DNA of 17,894 nt from Syntrophaceae bacterium UBA1411 (GCA_002304995.1 DBPV01000058.1:1672-19565); one strand, 5' to 3'; positions 7,337-14,832 are shown, numbered from the stretch's first letter. Numbers and translations are program-made. The notes: generated from the letters alone by a model not told the origin.

Positions 7337-9598
7337 TTATTTTTTCGTCATCACAAACACGCCGTCCCACGGTTCGGAAGGCGGTTGTTCTTTCAGATTC
7401 CGGCAGCGGTCGATATACATGATGGACGCCGCGTCCTCGGGCCGGAGGGTCAAAACGGCCCCGAACGCGGTTTGCGCTTCGTCCCACTGCTTTTCCCGGT
7501 ACAGCGCCAGGCCGCGGGCAAAAAGCTCCAGCCACGCGCGGCCGGCCGGTTCGTCCTTCTTCTCTCCGAGAAGTTCATAGATCTTGACCGGCTTCACCTT
7601 GCCCTTGACGCGCACCGCGTCCAGTTCGCGGCAGCACATATCGTCTTTCACCTTTTCGTAGGTGAACTCGCTGAGAATGATATTGGTGCCGTATTCCTTG
7701 TTGGTGCCTTCGAGGCGCGATCCGAGATTGACCATGTCGCCCATGACCGTGTAGTCGAAGCGCATCTCCGAGCCCATGTTGCCCACGACCATGTCGCCGG
7801 AGTTGATGCCGATGCCGATGTCGAAGGCGGGGCGCCCCTCGCTTTGCCATTTTTCCTGCAAAACGCGGAGTTCCCGCATCATGGCCAGCGCCGTCAGGCA
7901 GGCCCGCCGGGCGTGGTCCGTCTGGGTCAGCGGCGCGCCGAAGACCGCCATGATGGCGTCTCCCATGTACTTGTCGAGCAGGCCGTCGTGGGCGAAGACC
8001 TGGTTGGTCATGGCGGTCAGATATTCATTGAGCAGCGACACCAGCTCCTGCGGTGAGAGCTTTTCCGAGATGGTCGTGAAGCCCCGGATGTCGGAAAACA
8101 GGACGGTGAGGTCCTTCTTGTCGCCGCCGAGTTTCAGTTTGGCCGGATCCTTGAGCATTTCGTTGATGACCGACGCGTTGAGGTAGTACTGAAACGCGCC
8201 GCGGATTTTCTTCTTTTCCCGTTCCTCCTTGAAATAGTGGTAGATCGTGATGCCCAGGTAGATGAGCGCCATGGTGACAAACGGGTAGACCAGATTGAGC
8301 CAGAGGTTGAAGTGGAAGAAGACCAGGAAATTGACGGCGACGAAAGCCACCACGACCGCAAACGCGGCGACCATGCCGGAAATCGGCCGCAGGCGGGGAA
8401 TCGCCAGGCCGAGAATCAGGCCGAAGGCAATGATCGAGCAGATGTCCATGAAGCGGGTGGAGGCGGAGTGCGCGAGAAAATTCCGGCGCAGAATGTTGTC
8501 CACGACGGTGGCGTGTATTTCCACGCCGGGATAGGTGGAGGAAAACGGCGTGACGCGCAGGTCGTAGATGCCGACGGCCGTCGCGCCGACCAGGACGATT
8601 TTGTCGCGGAAAGTGTCCGGCGGCACGGCGCCTTTCAGAATATCCGCGATCGAATAGTGAGGAAAGGTCCGCGGCGGCCCCAGATAGTTGATGAGCAGCT
8701 GGCCCGATTCGTCCGTGGGAATCTCGATGTCGCCGATGCTGACGCTTTTGGCGCCGTAAGGCTCCAGATTGAGCGCCAGGGCCGGAAAATCGAGATAGGC
8801 CTGAACGAGCGATACGGCCAGCGACGAGTAGTAATTGTCTCCGAAGGCGATGACCAGCGGCGACCAGCGGTTTGACCCGTCGCTGTCGGGCAGCATGTTG
8901 AAGTAGCCGCTGTTCTGGGCGGCTTTCGACAGGATGTCGAGGTTGGCCTCGGGCGCATAGGCGCGCGGCAGATAGGCGTCGTTGGGCTCGCCCGTCGCGG
9001 CGTTGATCATGGCGTAGCGCGAGTCCTCGATGCGCCGGGCCTGTTCGGCAAGCGTTTTTTCGCTGATGTGCGCCAGGTCCTGTTCCTGCCTGCGGCGGGG
9101 AAAATGGAAAAAATACCCCAGCGTGACGTTTTCGGCTTTGCCGATAGCGTCGGCCAGAACGGCGTCCGGATCGGCGGCGCGCCGGGAGGAAAGCAGATTC
9201 AGGATCTCCGGGCCGGCAATGCCCTGTTTCTTGAGTTCGGCGGCCAGCGCGTCGATCGTTTTGCGTTCGCGGGCTTCCTCCGGTTCGGAGAAAACGATAT
9301 CAAAGCCGACTGCTCTGGCGCCGCCGGCTTTCAGGCGGTCCACCAGACGGGCGAGTGTGGCGCGGGGCCAGGGCCAGCGTCCCAGCTCGGCGACGCTTTT
9401 TTCATCAATGGCGGCGATGACGGTTTCTCCCCCGGGCGCCAGATGGCCGCGCGAAGCGATGCGCACGTCGAGCGCCTTGAGCTCCACCAGCCGCAGAAAC
9501 CGGAAATCGATCAGAAACAGCGCCAGCGCGATCAGAATCACGACAATGGTAATCGTCAGCGGCGTGAACTGCAAAAGCATTTTAAGTTTCTGTTTCAT
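7337..9598 (-). CDS. CHASE2-domain class III adenylate cyclase
   Basis: The 753-residue protein has one N-terminal transmembrane helix, an extracytoplasmic CHASE2 sensor (about 40-330), a cluster of three hydrophobic helices (about 345-430), and a class III cyclase domain (about 490-680). Metal aspartates are D503 (LFSDIRGF) and D547 (KYMGD). K543 and T617 (DYTVMGD) occupy the base-recognition positions typical of ATP use, so cyclic AMP is the expected product. The last ~65 residues include a single TPR-like helix pair. The open frame reaches 9787, but the upstream codons run through the promoter at 9624-9651, so the ATG at 9598, with AAGGG upstream, is the start. It is the first gene of the operon with alr and the amidohydrolase. 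The CHASE2 ligand is unknown. Confidence 0.93.
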   Translation of the reverse strand: MKQKLKMLLQFTPLTITIVVILIALALFLIDFRFLRLVELKALDVRIASRGHLAPGGETVIAAIDEKSVAELGRWPWPRATLARLVDRLKAGGARAVGFDIVFSEPEEARERKTIDALAAELKKQGIAGPEILNLLSSRRAADPDAVLADAIGKAENVTLGYFFHFPRRRQEQDLAHISEKTLAEQARRIEDSRYAMINAATGEPNDAYLPRAYAPEANLDILSKAAQNSGYFNMLPDSDGSNRWSPLVIAFGDNYYSSLAVSLVQAYLDFPALALNLEPYGAKSVSIGDIEIPTDESGQLLINYLGPPRTFPHYSIADILKGAVPPDTFRDKIVLVGATAVGIYDLRVTPFSSTYPGVEIHATVVDNILRRNFLAHSASTRFMDICSIIAFGLILGLAIPRLRPISGMVAAFAVVVAFVAVNFLVFFHFNLWLNLVYPFVTMALIYLGITIYHYFKEEREKKKIRGAFQYYLNASVINEMLKDPAKLKLGGDKKDLTVLFSDIRGFTTISEKLSPQELVSLLNEYLTAMTNQVFAHDGLLDKYMGDAIMAVFGAPLTQTDHARRACLTALAMMRELRVLQEKWQSEGRPAFDIGIGINSGDMVVGNMGSEMRFDYTVMGDMVNLGSRLEGTNKEYGTNIILSEFTYEKVKDDMCCRELDAVRVKGKVKPVKIYELLGEKKDEPAGRAWLELFARGLALYREKQWDEAQTAFGAVLTLRPEDAASIMYIDRCRNLKEQPPSEPWDGVFVMTKK

Positions 9599-9623
9599 GC
9601 AGTGTTTTCCCTTGGTGCGAAAA

Positions 9624-9651
9624 ATCATACCAAAGCGCCGGGCAAAGTCAA
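9624..9651 (-). promoter_or_regulatory. Sigma70-type promoter for the cyclase-alr-amidohydrolase operon
   Basis: On the minus strand TTGACT (9646-9651), a 16-nt spacer and TATGAT (9624-9629) form a near-consensus promoter. The leader to the ATG at 9598 would be only about 20 nt, which also fixes the start codon of the cyclase. Confidence 0.7.
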
Positions 9652-9724
9652 GTTGTCCTTTGCCGCCGGGCGGATTCCGCCGGCCTGGGCGGCGCAAAAA
9701 AATACTGCCGGAGGTAATCAATGC

Positions 9725-9753
9725 TTGAAAGATGGCAATATTTGAACTAATAT
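9725..9753 (+). promoter_or_regulatory. Sigma70-type promoter for the desulforedoxin-like gene
   Basis: TTGAAA (9725-9730), a 17-nt spacer and TAATAT (9748-9753) match the consensus well. It is divergent from the cyclase promoter, about 75 nt away. The predicted leader is about 57 nt. Confidence 0.65.
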
Positions 9754-9816
9754 CACCCGCGTCAGGGCCTGTTACAAACAAAATCAAGATCCATCAATAA
9801 TAAGGAGGGAGTGCCG

Positions 9817-10113
9817 ATGTCAAACGTAAAACCAGGTGATGTTTTGAGTTGTGAAGTTTGCGGACTTTCTGTCATTGTGGATGAAGAATGCGGCTGCGCC
9901 ATCGCCGAGTTGATTTGCTGCGATGAGCCGATGCAGAACAAGGGCCCCAAACCGGCAAAGAAGGCGGAGACGGCTCCGAAGCCCGGGAAGGCTGCCCCGA
10001 AGGCAAAGCCGGCGGTAAAGAAAGCGGCGCCCAAGAAGGCCGTTCAGAAAGCGGTTGCCAAGAAACCCGCACCGAAGAAACCGGCGGCCAAGAAAAAGAC
10101 GGCCAGGAAGTAA
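9817..10113 (+). CDS. Desulforedoxin-like domain protein with histone-H1-like Lys/Ala/Pro tail
   Basis: This 98-residue protein has two very different halves. Residues 5-42 resemble desulforedoxin and the N-terminal domain of desulfoferrodoxin: GDVLSCEVCG, then ICCDEPM, giving the C-x2-C ... C-C ligand set (C12, C15, C34, C35) expected to bind one Fe, or possibly Zn. Two extra cysteines (C25, C27) lie between. Residues 43-98 are almost wholly Lys, Ala and Pro in KKPAPKK-like repeats, as in histone H1-like and AlgP-type DNA-binding tails. The tail suggests nucleic acid or polyanion binding; the head suggests a redox or oxygen/superoxide-linked role. AAGGAGG eight nt before the ATG at 9817 is an excellent ribosome binding site; the in-frame GTG at 9811 is too close to it. 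The gene has its own strong promoter. Confidence 0.88.
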   Translation: MSNVKPGDVLSCEVCGLSVIVDEECGCAIAELICCDEPMQNKGPKPAKKAETAPKPGKAAPKAKPAVKKAAPKKAVQKAVAKKPAPKKPAAKKKTARK

Positions 10114-10233
10114 CCGGACGGCCCGCTGCCGGTGCGAAGCTGAAGCCTGTCCGGCAACTGCCGGAAGGGGCGGCGCGCATTCCGGCGGCTGAGGCCCAGA
10201 AGGACCGCGGCGGATGAGACTATCGTTTTTTTC

Positions 10234-10431
10234 ATGAAAAAAGTTGTTCGACCAGGCGCGCTACATCCGGCGGAACTTCCCGTGCCGCAAAAAACCGGCG
10301 GGGAGTCCGTGTGGTGCCGCCACTATGGCTATTTTATCGATTTGGAGGCCTGCCGGGCCCGGTCCTACTCCAAGAGCGTCTGCCGCCGCTGCTATCCGTC
10401 TCTTTTGCAACTTTCGCTTCCGTTTGACTGA
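10234..10431 (+). CDS. Small Cys-rich hypothetical protein
   Basis: The predicted 65-residue protein has C28, H30, C40, C50 and C53 (WCRHYG ... CRRCYP), a spacing that could bind zinc or another metal, and ends in QLSLPFD. I do not recognise the family. It lies 120 nt after the desulforedoxin-like gene on the same strand and ends just before a strong terminator, which supports real transcription through it. The ATG at 10234 lacks a good ribosome binding site and sits inside a T/A palindrome. A GTG at codon 26, preceded by GGGGAG, is a possible alternative start giving about 40 residues that keep all the cysteines. An overlapping frame (10244-10450) has Ala/Arg-rich low-complexity content typical of a shadow. 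Confidence 0.5.
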   Translation: MKKVVRPGALHPAELPVPQKTGGESVWCRHYGYFIDLEACRARSYSKSVCRRCYPSLLQLSLPFD

Positions 10432-10453
10432 GTCAGATCGAATTTCCTGAAAC

Positions 10454-10490
10454 AAAAAGGGCGGATACGCACTGCTTGTCCGCCCTTTTT
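10454..10490. terminator. Bidirectional intrinsic terminator
   Basis: AAAAAGGGCGGA (10454-10465) and TCCGCCCTTTTT (10479-10490) form a perfect 12-bp stem with a 13-nt loop, with T-runs on one side and A-runs on the other. It sits between the convergent Cys-rich gene and the HerA-like gene and can end transcription from both. Confidence 0.9.
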
Positions 10491-10508
10491 GTTTTTTGAC
10501 GCGCTGCC

Positions 10509-12035
10509 TTATCTGCGTTTGCCCCCGCCCAAAAGCGAACCCAGCACGCCGCGAACGATTTCCCGCCCGACGGACGAGCCGATGGTCCGCGCCACGCTTT
10601 TGGCCGCGGCCTGCATCAGGCCGTCGGTTTTGCCGCCGCGCGGTCCGGTGCGCCCGAACAGCAAATCCCCGATGGCGCCGCCCAGCAGGCCGCCTCCTGC
10701 CGCGGGTGCGGCCGGGCTTTCGTTTCGCGCTGCGGGCTGGGCTTCCGGCTGGGCGGTCGCAACGGCCTGGCGCAGCTTTTCATAGGCGGATTCGCGGTCC
10801 AGAACCTTTTCGTAGTGGCCGTAAATCGTTGAGGCGCGGATGGCCGCCTGCCGTTCGGCGTCGGTGAGCACACCGAGCCGCGAGCCGGGGGCGATGACAA
10901 AGGCGCGTTCCACCTGCGCCGGACGGCCCTTTTCGTCCAGGAAGGAAATCAGCGCTTCGCCGACGCCCAGCTCGGTAATGGCTGCGGCCGCGTCGAACGC
11001 CGGATTGGGGCGCATCGTTTCCGCGGCGGTCTTGACCGCCTTCTGGTCGCGCGGCGTGAAGGCGCGCAGGGCGTGCTGGACGCGGTTGCCCAGCTGCGCC
11101 AGAACCGTATCGGGAATGTCGAGCGGATTCTGCGTGACGAAATAGACGCCCACGCCTTTGGAGCGGATCAGGCGCACGACCTGCTCGATTTTTTCCAGAA
11201 GCGCGGCCGGCGCATCGCTGAACAGCAGGTGCGCTTCGTCGAAGAAGAAAACCAGCTTGGGCTTTTCCACGTCTCCCACTTCGGGCAGCTGTTCGAAAAG
11301 CTCGGAGAGCATCCACAGAAGAAACGTCGAGTAGAGCTTCGGACTGTTGTAAAGCCTGTCGGCGGCGAGCACGTTGACCACGCCGCGGCCTGCTGTGTCG
11401 GTCTGCATCAGATCGGCGATGTCGAGCATCGGTTCGCCGAAGAATTTGTCGCCGCCCTGCTCTTCGAGCGCCAAAAGGCCACGCTGGATCGCTCCGATGG
11501 ACGCGGTGGAAATATTGCCGTAGCCGGTGGTGAACTGCCTGGCGTTGTCGCCCACGAACTGAATCATGGCGCGCAGGTCTTTAATGTCCAGGAGCAAAAG
11601 ACCGTTGTCGTCGGCGATTTTGAAGACCAGCGTGAGCACGCCCGACTGGGTTTCATTGAGATTCAACAGCCTGGCCAGGAGCAGCGGCCCCATGTCGGAG
11701 ACGGTGGCGCGCACCGGGTGCCCCTTTTCGCCGAAGACATCCCAGAATACGGCCGTGTTGGCGCGCGGCTGAAAATCCCTGATGCCGATGGATTCCAGCC
11801 GCTTGAGCATCTTTTCGGAGGCGACGCCCGCCGCGCCGATGCCGGAGAGGTCTCCCTTGACGTCGGCCATGAAGCAGGGAACGCCGATGGACGCGAAAGA
11901 CTCGGCCATCTTTTGCAGCGTGACGGTTTTGCCCGTTCCCGTGGCGCCGGTGATCAATCCGTGGCGGTTGGCCATATTCGGCAGAAGGGCGATTTCCCGG
12001 CCCTGGGACATTGCGGTAATTAGCGGTGCGCTCAT
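10509..12035 (-). CDS. HerA-like ATPase, DUF853/YjgR family
   Basis: The 508-residue protein has Walker A GATGTGKT (30-37), a VKGDLSG segment after strand 2, and Walker B FFFDEAHLLFSD, followed by FVTQNPLDIPD and a conserved region to about residue 400. These match the DUF853 (E. coli YjgR-type) branch of the HerA/FtsK-like ATPases, predicted hexameric and cytoplasmic with no settled cellular role. The C-terminal ~90 residues are Ala/Gly-rich linkers and a GGLLGGAIGDLLFG-type segment that is common in this family. No NurA nuclease or Sir2 partner lies nearby, so it does not look like a HerA-based defence module. AAAGGAG precedes the ATG at 12035. It is a single-gene unit with its own promoter and shared terminator. 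Confidence 0.93.
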   Translation of the reverse strand: MSAPLITAMSQGREIALLPNMANRHGLITGATGTGKTVTLQKMAESFASIGVPCFMADVKGDLSGIGAAGVASEKMLKRLESIGIRDFQPRANTAVFWDVFGEKGHPVRATVSDMGPLLLARLLNLNETQSGVLTLVFKIADDNGLLLLDIKDLRAMIQFVGDNARQFTTGYGNISTASIGAIQRGLLALEEQGGDKFFGEPMLDIADLMQTDTAGRGVVNVLAADRLYNSPKLYSTFLLWMLSELFEQLPEVGDVEKPKLVFFFDEAHLLFSDAPAALLEKIEQVVRLIRSKGVGVYFVTQNPLDIPDTVLAQLGNRVQHALRAFTPRDQKAVKTAAETMRPNPAFDAAAAITELGVGEALISFLDEKGRPAQVERAFVIAPGSRLGVLTDAERQAAIRASTIYGHYEKVLDRESAYEKLRQAVATAQPEAQPAARNESPAAPAAGGGLLGGAIGDLLFGRTGPRGGKTDGLMQAAAKSVARTIGSSVGREIVRGVLGSLLGGGKRR

Positions 12036-12097
12036 GCAGACTCCTTTGGGTTAAAAGTTTCGATCGTGAAGAAAGAGACAGTCCGTTGACCGGACGA

Positions 12098-12126
12098 AAT
12101 TTAAAATGAAGGCCGGGGAATGTCAA
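12098..12126 (-). promoter_or_regulatory. Promoter of the HerA-like ATPase gene
   Basis: On the minus strand a perfect TTGACA (12121-12126) is followed, after a 17-nt spacer, by TAAATT (12098-12103). The leader would be about 55 nt. Confidence 0.55.
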
Positions 12127-12194
12127 TCGAAAACATGGCCCGGCACGCCTGCGGAAAGGCGATTTGTCGTTTTCCCGATTATTGGCAAAAAATA

Positions 12195-12222
12195 TTGACT
12201 GCTTCCGTCTTTGTGATATACG
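12195..12222 (+). promoter_or_regulatory. Promoter of the CoA-transferase gene
   Basis: TTGACT (12195-12200), a 16-nt spacer and TATACG (12217-12222) form a good sigma70-type promoter. Transcription from about 12229 gives a long leader of about 120 nt. Confidence 0.55.
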
Positions 12223-12265
12223 AATTCCCACCCGAAACCAAAAGGCATCACCAAACGGAAGTAAT

Positions 12266-12324
12266 GTCCTGAAGCGTGGGGATATTATTGATGTGGAGAA
12301 GTATTTTGGGGACGCTTCGGGGAC
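12266..12324 (+). repeat. Large hairpin in the CoA-transferase leader
   Basis: GTCC-T-GAAGCGT (12266-12277) pairs with ACGCTTC-GG-GGAC (12312-12324): 7 plus 4 base pairs with a small internal bulge and a 34-nt G-rich loop. It lies inside the predicted 5' leader, 25 nt before the start codon. Confidence 0.45.
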
Positions 12325-12349
12325 TGAGACATAACGAAGAGAGAGATGT

Positions 12350-13864
12350 ATGACAACACCGATTCAACAAAAAATACGCGACAAGAAAAGAACCGCCCGG
12401 CAGATCGCCGACATGGTCCGGCCGGGCGACTGGATCAACCACGGAACCGTCGGCGGCGATTCCACCGTCTGTACGGAAGCGGTCGCCCAGCGGCTGGGGC
12501 CGGGACCCGGCGACCTTAGCGACATCGAGTTTTGGCTGGCCGGCAATTTTTACCCCCATCCGGAGCTGCAGCAGATCGATCCGGGCCAGCGCTTCCACTG
12601 CGTGCACGAACATTTCTTCTTTCCCTGGAACCGCAAGGCGAGGGAAGAAAACGGCGGGACCAGCTGGACGCCCTGGGGCTGGGCGGGCGGCGTCTGGGCC
12701 CATCACTACCGGTTTGCCCACGGCGACAGGCAAAAGCGCGGCATCGACTGGTGGTTCAACGCGGCCACCGCGCCGGACAACCACGGCTACTTCAACATGT
12801 CCTACGGGACCAACAGCAGCCAGATCTTCAAGCAGACCGCCAAAAAAATCGTCTTCGAAGTGCGCGCCGACTACCCCTGGGCGGAGGGCGGCCGCTTCAA
12901 CACGATCAACATCGACGACATCGACTACTGGGTGGAGGTGGACTGCGAAAGATACAAGTGGCCGCAGATGAATGAAAAAGCCATCGCCCCCGACGCCGTG
13001 GAGCAGGAAATCGCCCGGCACATCATGACCGTCATGCGCGACCGCGACGTCGTGCAGCTGGGCATCGGCTCCCTGCCGTCGGCGTGCGTGGCCGCCATGG
13101 CCGACGCGGGATTCAAGGACCTGGGCATCCATACGGAAATGCTCAACTACGGCCTCATCAAAATGATCGAGTCGGGCCAGGTGACCAACGCCTACAAAAG
13201 CCTCGACTGCGGCAAGAGCGTCTGGACGTTCGCCTTTCCGGTGGACGTGATGTGGTACTACGGGACGATTCACCGCAACCAGGCGCTGGCCGTTTACGAC
13301 ATCGACTATACCAACAACCTCGACGTGCTGCGCCGCATAGACAATCTGATCGCCATCAACAACACTGTCGCCGTCGATTTGCTGGGACAGATGGCCTGCT
13401 CCTTTTACGACCGGCGGCCGATTTCCGGCACGGGCGGATTTTTCCAGTTCATCATCTTCGCCGCGCAGGCCAGAGGCGGGCGCTCGGTTGCCGCGATGAC
13501 GTCGCGCAGCAAGCACAACACGCCGCGGATCGTTCCGTTTCTGCCGTCCGGCACGGTGGTGGACGTTCCGGCGCAGTTGGCCCAGTACGTCTGCACGGAA
13601 TACGGCATCGTGAACCTGAGAGGCCTCAACGGCTACGAGCGCGCCGCGGCGCTCATCTCCATCGCCCATCCGGACGACCGCGAATGGCTGACGCGCGAGG
13701 CGCGGGAAAACGGCCTGCTGCCGCCGCAGTTTCCGGTCGATTTCCTGCCCGCGGAAGGGGGAAACCGCCGCTATCCGTCCTACGGGGACAGGCGCCGCTA
13801 CAAGATGCCCATGGGCGGCGCCCTGTGGGGATACGACTGGGATCCCATTCAGTCCGGCAAATAA
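12350..13864 (+). CDS. Acetyl-CoA hydrolase/transferase family CoA-transferase (Cat1/4-hydroxybutyrate type)
   Basis: The 504-residue protein has the two-lobed layout of the Cat1 / 4-hydroxybutyrate CoA-transferase group. Motifs are QLGIGSLPSA, the catalytic-type glutamate E263 in GIHTEML, and the C-terminal EYGIVNLRG followed by ERAAALISIAHPDDRE. Such enzymes move CoA between acyl groups through an enzyme-glutamyl-CoA intermediate. The glycine loop usually read as GGQVDF is here GTGGFFQF. The N-terminal half has an aromatic-rich segment around residues 100-125 (WTPWGWAGGVW). Substrates cannot be assigned. It starts at ATG 12350 with a weak GAGAGAG site, behind its own promoter and a structured leader, and is followed by an SDR gene and a second, unrelated-subfamily CoA-transferase on the same strand. 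Confidence 0.9.
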   Translation: MTTPIQQKIRDKKRTARQIADMVRPGDWINHGTVGGDSTVCTEAVAQRLGPGPGDLSDIEFWLAGNFYPHPELQQIDPGQRFHCVHEHFFFPWNRKAREENGGTSWTPWGWAGGVWAHHYRFAHGDRQKRGIDWWFNAATAPDNHGYFNMSYGTNSSQIFKQTAKKIVFEVRADYPWAEGGRFNTINIDDIDYWVEVDCERYKWPQMNEKAIAPDAVEQEIARHIMTVMRDRDVVQLGIGSLPSACVAAMADAGFKDLGIHTEMLNYGLIKMIESGQVTNAYKSLDCGKSVWTFAFPVDVMWYYGTIHRNQALAVYDIDYTNNLDVLRRIDNLIAINNTVAVDLLGQMACSFYDRRPISGTGGFFQFIIFAAQARGGRSVAAMTSRSKHNTPRIVPFLPSGTVVDVPAQLAQYVCTEYGIVNLRGLNGYERAAALISIAHPDDREWLTREARENGLLPPQFPVDFLPAEGGNRRYPSYGDRRRYKMPMGGALWGYDWDPIQSGK

Positions 13865-13887
13865 GCTGTTTTCAACCCACCCGGCGA

Positions 13888-14001
13888 CGCCGCTTTGGTT
13901 TGCCCCTGGACTCCCTTCCCGGAAAAAGACGAAAGCGGCGCTGCCCCGGGTGCTTCGCCCTCCGAAAAATCTTCGTTTGATCTCTTGCAAACCTTTTTCC
14001 G
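13888..14001 (+). repeat. Two interlocking inverted repeats between CoA-transferase and SDR genes
   Basis: Arm pair A is CGCCGCTTT (13888-13896) with AAAGCGGCG (13932-13940). Arm pair B is CGGAAAAAG (13920-13928) with CTTTTTCCG (13993-14001). Both are perfect 9-bp matches arranged A-B-A'-B', so in one RNA they could form a pseudoknot or mutually exclusive hairpins. The B' arm lies within the spacer of the SDR promoter. Confidence 0.4.
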
Positions 14002-14013
14002 AAAGCTTATAAA
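13985..14013 (+). promoter_or_regulatory. Probable promoter of the SDR gene
   Basis: TTGCAA (13985-13990), a 17-nt spacer and TATAAA (14008-14013) give a good -10 and a fair -35. The leader to the ATG at 14065 would be about 45 nt. Confidence 0.5.
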
Positions 14014-14064
14014 AGAGCGTCTGAAAGAAAAGAACCGTTATTGAAAAAATCAAGGAGGGGAAAA

Positions 14065-14826
14065 ATGGGCAGCGTTTTCAATTTTTCAGGAAAGACAGCG
14101 GTGGTGACGGGCGCGGGCCGCGGAATCGGCCGGGCGATTGCCCTGGGATTTGCCGAGGCGGGCGCCAATGTCGTTTTGTGCAGCCGGACGAAGGCGGAAA
14201 TCGACGCCGTCGCGGACGAGGTCCGCAAAAAAGGCGGCAAGGCCCTGCCGGTCGTCACGGACCTCACCGTTCACGAACAACTGGAAAATCTTGTCGGGGC
14301 CGCCGTCGCCGAATTCGGCCGGATCGACATTCTGGTCAACAACGCCGCCCGCAGTTTCCTGCGCGGCCTTCTGGACCTGCGCGAGGACGGCTGGGACAAA
14401 TGCTTCAACACCAACGTCAAGGCCGTCTGGCTGTTGAGCCGCCTGGTCGCGCGCAAGATGATCGAGCAGAAAAGCGGCCGGATCATCAACATCACCACGG
14501 TCGGCGCGGACAAGGCCGAAGCCGGCATGGCCGCCTACGGCTGCAGCAAGGCGGCGCTCAAGCACCTGACGCGCTGCATGGCGAAGGAATGGGCGGCCCT
14601 CGGCATCAACGTCAACGCCGTCGCGCCCGGCTTTACCCGCACGGATTTCAGCAAACCGATCTGGTCCAATCCCGAAGTCGAAGCGATCATCTGCAAAGTC
14701 ATTCCCAAGGGAAAAATCGGCGAACCCGAAGACGTGGTCGGAGCGGTGCTTTTCCTGGCCTCCGACGCGGCCGCCTATATCACCGGCGACACGATTTACG
14801 TCGACGGCGGCACCATGACGTCGTAA
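14065..14826 (+). CDS. SDR family oxidoreductase (FabG-like, 3-oxoacyl/3-hydroxyacyl type)
   Basis: The 253-residue protein is a classical short-chain dehydrogenase: the NAD(P) motif TGAGRGIG near the N-terminus, LVNNAAR, the structural Asn in NTNVKAVWLL, the active-site YGCSK (Y158, K162), and a C-terminal YITGDTIYVDGG. It should interconvert a hydroxy and an oxo group. Next to CoA-transferases and an enoyl-CoA isomerase, a 3-hydroxyacyl-CoA is the natural guess. The residue 13 before the catalytic Tyr is Thr145 rather than the usual Ser. The frame opens at a TTG at 14041, but AAGGAGG at 14052-14058 sits just before the ATG at 14065, so that start is clear. It is followed closely by a terminator and preceded by its own promoter, so it is likely a one-gene unit. 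Confidence 0.93.
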   Translation: MGSVFNFSGKTAVVTGAGRGIGRAIALGFAEAGANVVLCSRTKAEIDAVADEVRKKGGKALPVVTDLTVHEQLENLVGAAVAEFGRIDILVNNAARSFLRGLLDLREDGWDKCFNTNVKAVWLLSRLVARKMIEQKSGRIINITTVGADKAEAGMAAYGCSKAALKHLTRCMAKEWAALGINVNAVAPGFTRTDFSKPIWSNPEVEAIICKVIPKGKIGEPEDVVGAVLFLASDAAAYITGDTIYVDGGTMTS

Positions 14827-14832
14827 TGTCCG

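Larger units (their letters stand above)
12036..12349. other. Divergent promoter region between the HerA-like ATPase and the CoA-transferase
   Basis: This 314-base stretch has no credible gene. It holds the minus-strand promoter of the ATPase (12098-12126), the plus-strand promoter of the CoA-transferase (12195-12222), and a roughly 120-nt transferase leader with a large hairpin (12266-12324). Confidence 0.65.

Noticed and set aside
10044..10235. 63-codon minus-strand frame starting MKKTIVSSAAVLLG, signal-peptide-like
   Set aside because: It overlaps the desulforedoxin-like gene in antisense; its C-terminal Phe/Ala-rich part is the mirror of the Lys/Ala/Pro tail codons.
10509..12035. HerA-based antiphage defence system
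   Set aside because: The ATPase belongs to the DUF853/YjgR-like branch and has no NurA, Sir2, nuclease or other effector gene beside it.
12248..14053. 601-codon minus-strand frame opposite the CoA-transferase
   Set aside because: Shadow frame: its start region runs through the SDR leader and it has no recognisable motif.
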